From Rubripirellula reticaptiva (GTDB taxonomy: Bacteria; Planctomycetota; Planctomycetia; Pirellulales; Pirellulaceae): a DNA stretch of 64,000 bases. Under the pieces are notes generated by a model. The model searched no databases and was not told the DNA's origin. It was given only the letters and a program-made list of their open reading frames with translations. The stretch covers positions 64,074-128,073 of the forward strand of contig NZ_SJPX01000006.1 in NCBI RefSeq assembly GCF_007860175.1, read 5' to 3'. The translations under genes and the position numbers were made by a program. Each line of letters starts with the position of its first letter. Position 1 is the stretch's first letter. Below, one piece after another: positions 16,341 to 26,173 of this stretch.

Positions 16341-19300
16341 CCAAGGATTCAGCATTCGTCAAAGGTCTGCGGTCGGCTCAGAAGCGATTGGAATCATTCG
16401 GTGCATCCACGCGGTTGCTCGGTACCAAACTCATGGGGCTCGGCGCGGCCGCCGCCACACCACTGGCGGGCAGCGTTGCAATCTTCTCCAACTTCGACGA
16501 TGCCATGCGAGGCGTTGCCGCGATCACACAAGCGACTGGATCGCAGCTTGAGTCGCTTCGCAATACGGCAAAGAAGCTCGGAGCAACCACCAGTTACTCT
16601 GCCAGCGAAGTCGCATCGTTGATGACCGAACTCGGTCGGGCCGGCTTCAAGCCAGAGCAGATCGAGAAGATGACAGCCGCTGTGATGAACATGGCACGTG
16701 CAACTGGCACGGACGCGACTCAGGCATCCGGCATCATGGCAGCAACGATTCGTCAGTTCGGAATGGAAGCCGGCGAAGCAACGCGGGTTGCCGATGGCCT
16801 GACCGCCGCGGCGAACAAGTCGTTCAACACGGTGGAGTCTCTCGGCGAAGCCTTGTCCTACGCTGGCCCCGTCGCTGCCGACGCGAATATGAGCCTCGAA
16901 GAGACGCTCGCGATTCTCGGTACGCTCGGCAATATGGGTATCCAGGGATCGTCGGCCGGTAACGCAATGCGTCGCTTGCTGACGATCAGTGCCGCCGAAT
17001 CGGAGAAATTCAAAACCACCTTCGGCGTCACGACCAAGGATGCGAAAGGCAATGCCCGATCGCTCGTCGACATTCTCGGCGAAGTTGCAGCTGCGACCGA
17101 GAAGATGGGAACGGCCGAAAAGGCTGAGAAACTAAGCGAAGTGTTCGGACTGCTGGGCATCACTGCGGCCAGCTCGATCGGGAAGAGCGTGGCCGATACC
17201 CGCGAGTTGTATTCCGAACTGCAAAAGGCAGGCGGCATCGCCGGCAAAACTGCTGAAGAGATGGAAGGCGGACTCGGCGGAGCATTCCGAATCCTGAAGT
17301 CTTCCATCGAGGGAGTCGCGATCGCCATTGGTGAATCACTGGAAGGCAGCGTCACCACGATGGTTCAAGCCTTCAGCCGCGCCGCGTCAGGCGTGATCGA
17401 GTGGATCAACAAGAATCAAAAGATCGTAAAAATCGCCGCGGCGAGTGCCATCGCGATCTTCACGATTGGCGCGGCATTGTTCGCTCTTGGTTCGGTCGCT
17501 GCCGTTGCGTCATTCGCTGTTGGTGGACTCGCAACCATCTTTTCATTCATCGGCGGTGCAATCGGCGTCATCGTCTCAGCGGTCGGATTGTTGTTCACGC
17601 CGCTTGGCCTTGTTGTCGCAGCGGTTGCAGCACTCGGTGGCTACTTTCTCTACTCCACAGGCATCGCTGGCCAGGCGGTCGAGTATCTCAAAGGACTTTT
17701 TGAAACACTCAAAGCCGACACTCTCGCCGCATTCGGTGCGATTGCCAGCGCTCTGGCTGCTGGCGACATCACTGCGGCGACCGATGTGTTGTGGACGTAC
17801 TTGAAACTGCAGTGGGTCAAAGGCACGACCTACATCAAAGGCGTCTGGGCCGACTTCACTCAATATATCTCTGACTTGTGGGCCGATTCTGCCTACGCGA
17901 TCGGGGATGTCCTGATTGGTGCCTTATCCGGACTCGCTGGCGTCTGGAACAGCACGCTCGGTTTCATGGCAGACGGTTGGACGATTCTTACGTCCGCCGT
18001 GCAAAAGGGCTGGAACAACACCATCGGGTTCCTCAAGAAGGGATTCCTCAAGCTTCACGAACTCGTTGATATCGCCGGCGACGTGTCGGTACAGATCGGC
18101 GGAGTGCTCATCAACGCATTGGCCGGCGTCGAGAACGCTTGGGTCGAAACAGTCGACTACCTTGCCGACACCTGGACCGTGTTTGTCGGTCAAGTGAAGT
18201 CGATGTGGAACTCGACCGTGGGGTTCTTGAAGAAAGCCTGGATCAAACTCAAAGGCCTCTTTGACGACGACATCAACGTCGACGTCGAAATGGCGAAGAT
18301 TGACGCTGACACTCGAGCGGCCGATACCGCCGAGGAGCAACAACGCCAGCAAGCGATCATCGAGCGTCAGCGTCGCCGATCGAAACGCAAGGAGCAGATC
18401 GAAGCCAACCGCGTGGAAATGCAAAAGGGCATCGCGGCGCAACTCGAAGCACGCCGCAAGGCTCGCGAAGGTACGGACATCGACGCCGACATGCGGGCGA
18501 TCGACGATGAGACCGATGCCAAGAATGCAGTTGTTGACCAATCCAAGGAACACCAGTTCCGCGAAAACGATGCGGCGCAGAACAATCGCCAACAAATCAT
18601 CGACGACACGACCGTCGGGGTGCAACGCACGCTCAATCAGATGCGAGCGGAAGCGAAAGCGGCACGCGATGCAGTTCGGCCAAACGCTGAAGATCGCAAC
18701 AAGGAACGCGACGATCAAATCGCAACCGCGCAGGCCGAGTTCGATGCTGCGGTGGAACGAGCCAACAACGCAACTGCCCCTTCGGACGCTGTGCCGAAAC
18801 CAGACGATGTCGCTCAGCCGGAACCACCAGTCGCTCCGCCCAAGATGCCTGAGCCCGGCGCAGTCGATATCCCCAAGGTCGATCTCCCCGGAATCGACGA
18901 TCCCGAGTTGCAACCGCCCAATGCGAAAGACCTCCGTCTCGACCTGAACCCAAACGCCCAGGCGGCAATGGATCAGTTCGCTGACGGTCCCGAAACTGAT
19001 CGAACCGAAGTCGCCGGCAATTTTGATGCGCGCGGCTTAGGGCTCGGCAGTGGAGCGTCGACGATTCCTCAACAGGCTCGCGATCCACTGAAGAAACTGG
19101 AGCCCATTGCCGCTGAGGACGATCCCGTCGAGGTCATCTTCGCGCCACAGTTGAGGTTGGAACCTGAACAACTCGACGATCCGATCGTAAACGGCGAGCA
19201 AAACAATGAGTTCATCGCCGAAAACCAAAGCGATGTCCCGTTGGATCTGCCATTGCTTTCGGATCAGCCCGATCCGATAGAGATGGAATCCCCGCCGACG

Positions 19301-19516
19301 CTCGACGTTGCTGCGATCACCGAAGCGTTCGCATCTGTTGGCCGATCCCTCGCGGCATTTGATTCCGCGATCTCCAACAGCACGTCGCAATTGCATCTGC
19401 CTGCGATGTCGGGCGGGGAATTCAGCGAGGACATGAAACGCGCGATCATTCAAACCGCTGAGAACACTCGACGCCTTGTTGAGCGTTCGCAGTCGGGAGG
19501 ATTGGTGTTTGGCTGA
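16298..19516 (+). CDS. Tail tape measure protein
   Basis: 1,072 residues. The N-terminal TMP domain (FDDAMRGVAAITQATG; ATTSYSASEVASLMTELGRAG; SLEETLAILGTLGNMGIQG) is that of phage tape measure proteins. Hydrophobic helices near residues 375-455 (AASAIAIFTIGAALFALGSV onward) likely serve in membrane penetration during DNA entry. The C-terminal third is charged, then Pro-rich, and contains repeated WNSTVGFLKK / WNNTIGFLKK units near 570-660. Its length sets tail length. Confidence 0.93.
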   Translation: MSQVRAGSAYVELLTKDSAFVKGLRSAQKRLESFGASTRLLGTKLMGLGAAAATPLAGSVAIFSNFDDAMRGVAAITQATGSQLESLRNTAKKLGATTSYSASEVASLMTELGRAGFKPEQIEKMTAAVMNMARATGTDATQASGIMAATIRQFGMEAGEATRVADGLTAAANKSFNTVESLGEALSYAGPVAADANMSLEETLAILGTLGNMGIQGSSAGNAMRRLLTISAAESEKFKTTFGVTTKDAKGNARSLVDILGEVAAATEKMGTAEKAEKLSEVFGLLGITAASSIGKSVADTRELYSELQKAGGIAGKTAEEMEGGLGGAFRILKSSIEGVAIAIGESLEGSVTTMVQAFSRAASGVIEWINKNQKIVKIAAASAIAIFTIGAALFALGSVAAVASFAVGGLATIFSFIGGAIGVIVSAVGLLFTPLGLVVAAVAALGGYFLYSTGIAGQAVEYLKGLFETLKADTLAAFGAIASALAAGDITAATDVLWTYLKLQWVKGTTYIKGVWADFTQYISDLWADSAYAIGDVLIGALSGLAGVWNSTLGFMADGWTILTSAVQKGWNNTIGFLKKGFLKLHELVDIAGDVSVQIGGVLINALAGVENAWVETVDYLADTWTVFVGQVKSMWNSTVGFLKKAWIKLKGLFDDDINVDVEMAKIDADTRAADTAEEQQRQQAIIERQRRRSKRKEQIEANRVEMQKGIAAQLEARRKAREGTDIDADMRAIDDETDAKNAVVDQSKEHQFRENDAAQNNRQQIIDDTTVGVQRTLNQMRAEAKAARDAVRPNAEDRNKERDDQIATAQAEFDAAVERANNATAPSDAVPKPDDVAQPEPPVAPPKMPEPGAVDIPKVDLPGIDDPELQPPNAKDLRLDLNPNAQAAMDQFADGPETDRTEVAGNFDARGLGLGSGASTIPQQARDPLKKLEPIAAEDDPVEVIFAPQLRLEPEQLDDPIVNGEQNNEFIAENQSDVPLDLPLLSDQPDPIEMESPPTLDVAAITEAFASVGRSLAAFDSAISNSTSQLHLPAMSGGEFSEDMKRAIIQTAENTRRLVERSQSGGLVFG

Positions 19517-20307
19517 TGTCAATCTCCACCGGTGGATACGACTTCGAGGTTGCGGCTCTGTCCGAAAAGGCGTCGCGAGGAAAATCACACTCCGACTTCA
19601 CTTCTTACGTTGCGACGAATAGCGGGGCTGTCGATCCGGCCGCCGCTTCAAGTGCTCTGTATCAGTACTACAAAGCGAATCACAAAGAGCTGATTCCGTA
19701 TCTGCAAATCGACTCGGAGTTCATCAACCAGAAGCACGCTCTGGTCAGCGTTACGATCAACAAGACCAAACTGGATCCGGTTTCGTTCAGTACGACCGGA
19801 GCGACAACCCATCTGAATCAATCGCTGCAGACTCGTGGCATTTACTCCGCCCCAGGAATCTCGGCCCCGGTTTATCACGGAGCGATCGGCGTCAGCGATT
19901 CCGGCGTTTCCGGAGTCGACATCACGGTCCCAGCGTTTGAGTTCTCCGTCCGCAAGAAGTTCGAGTTCGTTTCGACGGCATACCTTCTTGCCATGGTCTC
20001 AATGACCGGCCGCGTTAACTCGGGTGCGTGGTCGATCTTCGCTCCCGGTGAAGCGTTGTTTCTCGGTGGCGAAGGGGGCGAGGACGAACAGAACTGGGTT
20101 GATGTGACCTACCACTTCGCCGCTCGACCGAACGAGTTCGCGATGACGGTTGGCAACATCACCGGGATCAGCAAGCAGGGATGGGATTACCTTTGGGTCA
20201 AACACGGCGAGAAAGTGGTTGGCGATCGTGTGCTGCAAGTTCCTGAGGCAGCTTACGTTGAACAGGTCTATCACGGAGGAAACTTCAACGTGTTGGGGAT
20301 CAGCTAG
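19516..20307 (+). CDS. Putative distal tail protein
   Basis: A 263-residue protein whose start overlaps the tape measure stop. It is beta-rich, without signal peptide or membrane helices. In siphophages the gene after the tape measure usually encodes a distal tail or baseplate hub component; that is the basis for the call. I do not recognise the sequence family. The next gene starts at its last base. Confidence 0.55.
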   Translation: MSISTGGYDFEVAALSEKASRGKSHSDFTSYVATNSGAVDPAAASSALYQYYKANHKELIPYLQIDSEFINQKHALVSVTINKTKLDPVSFSTTGATTHLNQSLQTRGIYSAPGISAPVYHGAIGVSDSGVSGVDITVPAFEFSVRKKFEFVSTAYLLAMVSMTGRVNSGAWSIFAPGEALFLGGEGGEDEQNWVDVTYHFAARPNEFAMTVGNITGISKQGWDYLWVKHGEKVVGDRVLQVPEAAYVEQVYHGGNFNVLGIS

Positions 20308-23300
20308 TGACCCGACGCGTTAAACCAGGCGATCAGTTTGCGATCACCGCCGCTGAATACAACCGATTGCTTGTCGCTGCCGAAGCCGCGCATCGCAATC
20401 GACTGCCGGGCGGAGGCGGGCCTCGCACCCATTTGCGAAACGCCGAAACCGTTCGCGTTCACAACCTATCGGCAACCACGGTCCCGATTGGCGGAATCGT
20501 TGGCTTCGAGTCGCCGCTGACCGATCCGACCATCGGCCCGATGGAATTGGCCCGCTTCGTTCGCGACGCAACGATTGAGTGCGTGCGGCCGACCGAAGTC
20601 GAACACACAGGTCGCGTTGGGGTCGCCATCGAACCGATCGCGGAGGACAAGGTCGGCCGCGTGGTGTTCGATGGCGTGGTGGCCGCGCGAGTCAACGTCG
20701 TGAAGACTTGGCACAAGTTTGCGGACGTTGGCGAATCGGTCGGTGACACGTTGCAGTCGAAGCCGGATGGGTCGGCACAGATTCTGTGGCGAAGTGACCT
20801 CAACCAACTTGGTGACCAATGGGCAGTCGTTCGAGTCGGTCGGCCCGCAGATCCGGTTTACCTTGTCGAGGTTCCGGTCGGTGGCATCGCTGGCCGCCGA
20901 GGGATGCGGACTGGCAGTGCGGACTGCGACCTCTATCAACTCGACAAAGCCGGCGAGATCGAAGCCGTCACTGATCCGGCTGGCGACACAGTACGAATCA
21001 CCGCTCGGAATCACTCAGCACAGCGTATTCGAGGACCGATCGCGGATTCGCCGAAACAATACTTGGAAGTGCAGTTCGACGGTCAGCGATCCTGGGTGAT
21101 CGACCCTCCCAAGCAAACACTTCTATGCAAGCCAACGAAACGCATCAAAGCAAAGTCATGGGGAACGGCTCGCGAGCTTCGGTTTGATGGTGGATGGAAA
21201 CCGATTGGCCCTGCCGTCTCGGTTTACAACGTTTGCGACTACGCGTTGCTGGCGAGCCAACAGATCGTCTGCCATTTCCATGAAGACACGTCGGCATACT
21301 TGACGATCGGTTGCCGCTGTTGTGATGGCAGCAGCAGTTCGAGTAGTTCTTCGAGCTCCAGCAGTTCGTCGAGTTCAAGTTCCAGCAGCAGTTCTAGCAG
21401 CGATTCATCGTCCAGCAGTTCTTCTTCGTCTCCTTCGTCATCATCTTCATCCTCGACATCGGGAAGCTCATCAAGCAGCAGTGGCTCGTCGAGTAGTTTG
21501 AGCATGAGCGGTTCAAGCTCATCGAGCATGTCGTCGAGTTCCAGCAGTTCTCTATCGTCATCCAGCAGCAGTTCGTCGGGTTCTAGCTCGTCGAGTAGCG
21601 GATCGTCGTCATCGTCGTCCGGCAGCCCTTCGTCCTCATCAAGCAGCGGTTCGTCATCGAGCAGCCCGTCATCAAGTAGCAGTTCCGGCAGTTCGTCATC
21701 GAAGTCGTCTTCGAGTAGCGATTCATCCTCAAACTCCTCGTCGTCTGACAGCAGCGATTCCTCTCTGAGTTCGTCCGCATCCAGCAGTAGCGATTCGAGC
21801 GACAGTTCAACGTCTTCATCAAGCAGCGACAGCAGTAGTCAATCGAGCGATTCGTCAGACAGCAGCGATTCGAGCAAATCGACGAGTTTGCCGAGCGTGA
21901 GCAGTTCATCCAGTTCCTCGTCTGCATCGAGCGGTTCGTCCGCCAGTTCGTCGAGTTCTCAATCGAGCAATTCATCCAACAGCGATTCGAGTGACTCGAG
22001 CACATCGGCTAGCCTGCCAAGCACCAGTGGTTCATCGAGCTCAGACGGATCGGCGTCCGCATCGAGCGGTTCGTCCGTCAGTTCGTCAAGTTCCCAATCA
22101 AGCGATTCATCCAACAGCGAGTCAAGCGACTCAAGTATTTCGACCAGCCAGCCCAGTATCAGTGGTTCATCAAGCTCCGATGGGTCATCGTCCGCTTCGA
22201 GTGGTTCGTCAAATAGTTCGTCAAACTCACAATCGAGCGATTCATCCAACAGCGATTCAAGTGACTCGAGCACATCGACCAGTCTTACGAGCATCAGCGG
22301 TTCATCAAGCTCCGATGGGTCGTCGTCCGCATCGAGTGCTCCTTCAGATAGTTCGTCCGATTCCCAGTCCAGCAACTCATCGACAAGCGAATCGAGTGAT
22401 TCCAGCACGTCGATCAGCCTGCCAAGTGTGTCTGGATCCAAATCATCGGCGAGTGATTCGTCGTCGAGCAACTCACAATCAAGCGATTCCGGTTCGTCGA
22501 GCGATTCGTCCAACTCGCAATCAAGCGAATCCGCCAGCACGCCATCCGTCAGCAGTTCGCAATCGTCCACATCCGAGAGTGCATCATCAACTAGCGAGTC
22601 ATCGACTTCAGAATCGAGCCAGTCCGAGTCGAGCACATCCGAAAGTGAATCACGCAGCGAGTCAGACTCGGAGAGCGTGCCTTCGTTTAGTTGGAATTCG
22701 TCAGCAAGCAGCGAAAGCGATTCCGTATCGAGTGAGTCCGAATCGGAATCCCAGTCGCAATCGGAATCAACGTCGCAGTCAGCCAGCGAGTCGGGTAGCG
22801 ATTCCCAAAGCGAATCAAGCATCGACCGCAGTTCGGACTCAAAAAGCTACTCAGCGAGTGCTTCGGCATCGTACTCGGACAGTGCCTCCGGAAGCGAGAG
22901 CCAAAGTGGTTCTGCATCAGGAAGCGGATCAGATTCAGGCAGTGACTCAGGATCAGGCAGCGTAAGTGCATCCGAATCAGATAGCGGAAGCAGGTCGGGT
23001 TCCGGTTCGCGATCAACGAGCACATCGGACTCTGGCAGTGATTCGCGAAGTGATGACTCGACCAGTGTTCCAACGTCATCAAGTGTCTCTGATTCCGATT
23101 CGACATCGCGGTCGATGAGCAGATCAGGATCGGAAGGTTCTGACAGCGATCGGCCAAGTGAAAGCGACGACCCGAGTGTCGGCGATTCATCTGGAAGCGA
23201 CAGCAATCAACCATCCGAAAGCAACGACTCGACATCCGACTCAGACCCGCCCAGCGATGGTTCCGACCGACCCAGCGAAAGCGCATCCGATAGCAGCGAC

Positions 23301-23495
23301 GGCTCCGATCGGCCGAGCGAAAGCGATTCCACGGAGGAACCTTCCGAAGACAGCAGTGGATCGAGTGAGCCTTGCAACAGCACCTGGATTTGGTCGTGCG
23401 GTTGGGAATTGGTGAGCAGTGATTGTGAAGACCCCGGCGATCCACCCAGTTCGTCTGGTTCATTCGACGGAGCAGTAGCGGGGATGACAGCATGA
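20307..23495 (+). CDS. Giant Ser-rich tail-associated protein
   Basis: 1,062 residues from a GTG. The first ~340 residues form a folded beta-rich module (MTRRVKPGDQFAITAAEYNR onward), ending with a Cys cluster (IGCRCCDG). Residues ~345-1010 are mostly Ser with Asp, Gly, Gln, Glu and Thr; five units near 510-720 repeat with a 45-residue period. The C-terminus returns to Trp/Cys-containing sequence (NSTWIWSCGWELVSSDC). Ser codons are mixed (AGC, TCG, TCA, TCC, AGT), so the composition is selected at protein level. It resembles Ser-rich adhesins and is probably a tail fibre or host-contact protein. A glycosyltransferase cassette follows directly. Confidence 0.75.
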   Translation: MTRRVKPGDQFAITAAEYNRLLVAAEAAHRNRLPGGGGPRTHLRNAETVRVHNLSATTVPIGGIVGFESPLTDPTIGPMELARFVRDATIECVRPTEVEHTGRVGVAIEPIAEDKVGRVVFDGVVAARVNVVKTWHKFADVGESVGDTLQSKPDGSAQILWRSDLNQLGDQWAVVRVGRPADPVYLVEVPVGGIAGRRGMRTGSADCDLYQLDKAGEIEAVTDPAGDTVRITARNHSAQRIRGPIADSPKQYLEVQFDGQRSWVIDPPKQTLLCKPTKRIKAKSWGTARELRFDGGWKPIGPAVSVYNVCDYALLASQQIVCHFHEDTSAYLTIGCRCCDGSSSSSSSSSSSSSSSSSSSSSSSSDSSSSSSSSSPSSSSSSSTSGSSSSSSGSSSSLSMSGSSSSSMSSSSSSSLSSSSSSSSGSSSSSSGSSSSSSGSPSSSSSSGSSSSSPSSSSSSGSSSSKSSSSSDSSSNSSSSDSSDSSLSSSASSSSDSSDSSTSSSSSDSSSQSSDSSDSSDSSKSTSLPSVSSSSSSSSASSGSSASSSSSQSSNSSNSDSSDSSTSASLPSTSGSSSSDGSASASSGSSVSSSSSQSSDSSNSESSDSSISTSQPSISGSSSSDGSSSASSGSSNSSSNSQSSDSSNSDSSDSSTSTSLTSISGSSSSDGSSSASSAPSDSSSDSQSSNSSTSESSDSSTSISLPSVSGSKSSASDSSSSNSQSSDSGSSSDSSNSQSSESASTPSVSSSQSSTSESASSTSESSTSESSQSESSTSESESRSESDSESVPSFSWNSSASSESDSVSSESESESQSQSESTSQSASESGSDSQSESSIDRSSDSKSYSASASASYSDSASGSESQSGSASGSGSDSGSDSGSGSVSASESDSGSRSGSGSRSTSTSDSGSDSRSDDSTSVPTSSSVSDSDSTSRSMSRSGSEGSDSDRPSESDDPSVGDSSGSDSNQPSESNDSTSDSDPPSDGSDRPSESASDSSDGSDRPSESDSTEEPSEDSSGSSEPCNSTWIWSCGWELVSSDCEDPGDPPSSSGSFDGAVAGMTA
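21840..22475 (+). repeat. Five tandem coding repeats, ~135-bp period
   Basis: Units start at 21840, 21960, 22095, 22230 and 22365, each beginning CAATCGAGC or a close variant (CAGTCCAGC in the last). The central three are exactly 135 bases. Each encodes a 37-45 residue block with SSDSS, then S-L-P-S, then GSSSS. They sit within the Ser-rich protein gene and probably expand and contract by recombination. Confidence 0.8.
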
Positions 23496-24064
23496 TGCAT
23501 TGCCCACATCTAACGCCCGACAACCAATGCGAAGTTGCCTGCCAACTCGCTGGCTGTCGCGTGCAAACCACGCCGACCGCCTGCAACGCGTGCCAGACCA
23601 ATGACAACCCGTGCGCGATCAACGTCGTCACGATCGGTATGGCGTTGGTCAACAAAAAGCGACGCAAACAAGACGTCACTGAGTTGGAAACACTGCTTCG
23701 CAACTACATGCCAGACGAAGACCCGATCCCGGCGACGCTGAAGATGAGTAGTTACCGACCTGGTCCCGGCAACGAACTCAAGAAGATGATCGCTTGGTTT
23801 GCAAAGCCGAGCGAGACGTGCAACTGCGAAACCCGCGTCGACACGATGAACGACTGGGGTGCCGATGGATGCCGCCGAAACATTGACACGATCGTCGATT
23901 GGTTACTTGAAGAAGCCCAAGCAAGAGGACTCCCGCATGGAAGGTTTACAGCAAAAGTCGCCCGCAGTCTCGTCAGCACTGCCATCCGCAAGTACGAGCG
24001 AAAATTCCCCGAAGGGGCACCCGAACCAGACCAAGACGATCCGGAGGACGAATTCGATCGTTGA
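23492..24064 (+). CDS. Cys-rich small protein linked to the glycosylation cassette
   Basis: 190 residues. The N-terminal 50 residues contain eight Cys plus His (MHCPHLTPDNQCEVACQLAGC; ACNACQTNDNPC), suggesting metal binding. The middle has CNCETRVDTMNDWGADGCRR. It overlaps the Ser-rich gene by 4 bases and the next gene by over 100. Function unknown; position suggests an accessory factor for the tail protein or its modification. Confidence 0.65.
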   Translation: MMHCPHLTPDNQCEVACQLAGCRVQTTPTACNACQTNDNPCAINVVTIGMALVNKKRRKQDVTELETLLRNYMPDEDPIPATLKMSSYRPGPGNELKKMIAWFAKPSETCNCETRVDTMNDWGADGCRRNIDTIVDWLLEEAQARGLPHGRFTAKVARSLVSTAIRKYERKFPEGAPEPDQDDPEDEFDR

Positions 24065-25412
24065 ACGTTGCTTCCTAATGAACCTCGAGCGACGCGATGA
24101 TCGGCTGCGTGACTGGATGCGGCAGCTTCCCGATCCTTGGCCGTTCCCCGAACCCGAACGGTTCACCGCGATCGACGGACGCCGCGTGGCAACGCCCCCG
24201 CAGTGGCGAGCAGGCAACGGTGCGTGGGGCTGTTACCGATCACATTTGCTGATCCTCGAAAAGTGTTTGCTCGAACACATCGACTCGTATGTTGTCTTTG
24301 AAGACGACGCCGGGTTTGGCGACGACTTCTGCGAGCGACTGCAACAGTTCATAGCCGAACTGCCGGCCGACTGGGGCATGGCGTACCTCGGCGGCCAACA
24401 CCTTTACGCTGGCAAAAATCCGCCGCACAAGGTCAGCGAACACGTTTATCGTCCGTACAACGTGAATCGTACGCATGCGTTCATGGTGCGAGGACGCGAG
24501 GCGATGAAAACACTCTATCGCCATTTGACTTGGAACGATTGGCACACCAAGCATCACATCGACCATCACCTCGGTCGATTGATCCAGCGACGCTACCAAG
24601 CACTCGTTCAAGGCAAGAACGTTCAAAAAGAATCCATCGCGGTTTACACGCCCGATCGCTGGCTCGTTGGACAATTGCCGACGAAGTCCAACATCTGTGG
24701 TCGCAAGTGGAGCCAAACGCGGTTCTTCAATGACGCCAAGAACGCTGACCATTCGGATGCACCGTTCTTTGCCGTGCTTGGACCGCACCGCGCCGGCACT
24801 TCGTGCGTCGCCATGGTCATGCACCATCTTGGCGTTCACATGGGCAATCAGCTTGGTGGCTACGAAGCCACTGGAGGCGGCGAGGCAGTTGGGCTGGCAC
24901 AGCTTTGCGAAAAGGTGATGCGTTTCCCGGCGACGGACCCGAACGTCAGCGACGACCAACTCACTCAAATGCTCAAGTCGTGGATCGTCAGTCGTAAATC
25001 AGAAGCGAATCGCGATAAGACGGTTTCTGGAGCGAAGTATCCGCATCTATGTCGCTTCGTGAATCACCTTCACGCGGGGCTTGGCGATTCACTGCGAATC
25101 ATCTCTGTCGAACGAGACATCGAAGCGTCGATTCGATCGCTGCAGAACCGTAGCGAGAAACATCGTGGCCAATGGTTCGCGGCGAACGATGAGGACTGTG
25201 AGGTTCTTCAACGCAGTCTCCGAGACCACCGAGACAACTTCATCTCCGAGCATCCCGACGTGCCGGTGTTCCGGATCGAATTCGCCGAGTTGGTGACGTA
25301 TCCCGAGGAAGTGATTGGCAATCTGGTCGAGTTTCTCGGCATAACGCCGACTCCGGATGAAATCCAGTCGGCGATCGAACACGTCAATCCTGATCTCCGG
25401 AAGTTTGGGTAA
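23937..25412 (+). CDS. GT25-type glycosyltransferase fused to a sulfotransferase
   Basis: A 491-residue two-domain enzyme. Residues ~45-230 look like a family 25 glycosyltransferase: FLMNLERRDDRLRDW, FTAIDGRR, GAWGCYRSHLLILE and VVFEDDAG. Residues ~275-490 look like a sulfotransferase: FAVLGPHRAGTSCVAMVMHH as the phosphosulfate-binding loop and VFRIEFAELVTYPEEVIGNL near the end. The ATG at 23937 is behind AGAGGA, but this start overlaps the previous gene by 128 bases; the ATG at 24078 is an alternative. A fused enzyme could add a sugar and then sulfate it, most plausibly on the Ser-rich protein. Confidence 0.8.
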   Translation: MEGLQQKSPAVSSALPSASTSENSPKGHPNQTKTIRRTNSIVERCFLMNLERRDDRLRDWMRQLPDPWPFPEPERFTAIDGRRVATPPQWRAGNGAWGCYRSHLLILEKCLLEHIDSYVVFEDDAGFGDDFCERLQQFIAELPADWGMAYLGGQHLYAGKNPPHKVSEHVYRPYNVNRTHAFMVRGREAMKTLYRHLTWNDWHTKHHIDHHLGRLIQRRYQALVQGKNVQKESIAVYTPDRWLVGQLPTKSNICGRKWSQTRFFNDAKNADHSDAPFFAVLGPHRAGTSCVAMVMHHLGVHMGNQLGGYEATGGGEAVGLAQLCEKVMRFPATDPNVSDDQLTQMLKSWIVSRKSEANRDKTVSGAKYPHLCRFVNHLHAGLGDSLRIISVERDIEASIRSLQNRSEKHRGQWFAANDEDCEVLQRSLRDHRDNFISEHPDVPVFRIEFAELVTYPEEVIGNLVEFLGITPTPDEIQSAIEHVNPDLRKFG

Positions 25413-25417
25413 GCATC

Positions 25418-26173
25418 ATGGCAAAAAGTGTTTCAACGGCAGACATCACGTTCTGCATCAAGACGATTCACCGGCCTTGGTCCTGCCATCGGCTGGTCCA
25501 GTCGCTGCGCGATCATATCGTCGACCCGACCATTGTCGTCGTCGATGACGGTCGCCCCGAACTTCGCTTCAGCGAGAAGTATCCCGAAACCGCCAAGCAT
25601 TGCGAGGTCATCAATCTCGATCGACACGATGTGGGCGTTGGCGTTGGACGCAACGCAGCGATCGACGCGGCGCAGACCGAGTACATCTTCCTGTTGGACG
25701 ACGATCACGTTGCCACGGCTGACTTTCACATCGACCGCGTCTGCGAGTACTTCGCCGCTCACGAACTCGACATTCTCGCCGTCCGACAAGGCGGAGGCGG
25801 TCGACCCACGATGCTTTCGCCGCTGATGAACGGCAAACGTATCTGGATGCACCGCGGTGAAAAGAAGCGAATTGGCTCGGTCGCCTGGTGCGACATGGTC
25901 AGCAACGCGTTTCTCGCTCGCAAGGAAACGATCGCCACGCTCCGTTGGGACGAGGCCCTGAAGACGTACGAGCACTGGGAGTTCTTCTACCGAGCGAGTC
26001 ACCTCGCCAAGCTGCAAATCGCGGTCGCGACCGATTGCTCCGTCGTCCACGCCCATGTCGCCGGCACGGGCTATCGCGACCTGCGTGGCAGAGCCAAGTT
26101 CCGGGCGATGGGGCTTCGCAAACACGGTTTCCATTCATTGCGCTATCCAGGAGGTCAAATCGTCCGTGCGTAA
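25418..26173 (+). CDS. GT-A fold (family 2-like) glycosyltransferase
   Basis: 251 residues: ITFCIKTIHRPWSCHRLVQS at the N-terminus, TIVVVDDGRPELRF, GVGRNAAIDAA and the nucleotide-sugar/metal site FLLDDDH near residue 92. WDEALKTYEHWEFFYRA contains the usual acceptor-side acidic residues. It is soluble, without membrane segments. It is a paralogue of the next gene, with which it overlaps by 8 bases, and lies in the same operon as the Ser-rich protein. Confidence 0.88.
   Translation: MAKSVSTADITFCIKTIHRPWSCHRLVQSLRDHIVDPTIVVVDDGRPELRFSEKYPETAKHCEVINLDRHDVGVGVGRNAAIDAAQTEYIFLLDDDHVATADFHIDRVCEYFAAHELDILAVRQGGGGRPTMLSPLMNGKRIWMHRGEKKRIGSVAWCDMVSNAFLARKETIATLRWDEALKTYEHWEFFYRASHLAKLQIAVATDCSVVHAHVAGTGYRDLRGRAKFRAMGLRKHGFHSLRYPGGQIVRA

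Noticed and set aside
21840-22475. Regular ~135-bp repeats as a possible CRISPR array
   Set aside because: The repeats are in-frame coding units without unique spacers, and there are no cas genes.
21959-22965. Long antisense and +1 frames within the Ser-rich gene (287 and 324 codons)
   Set aside because: They result from the lack of stop codons in Ser-codon repeats. The chosen frame alone has folded N- and C-terminal domains and couples to both neighbours.
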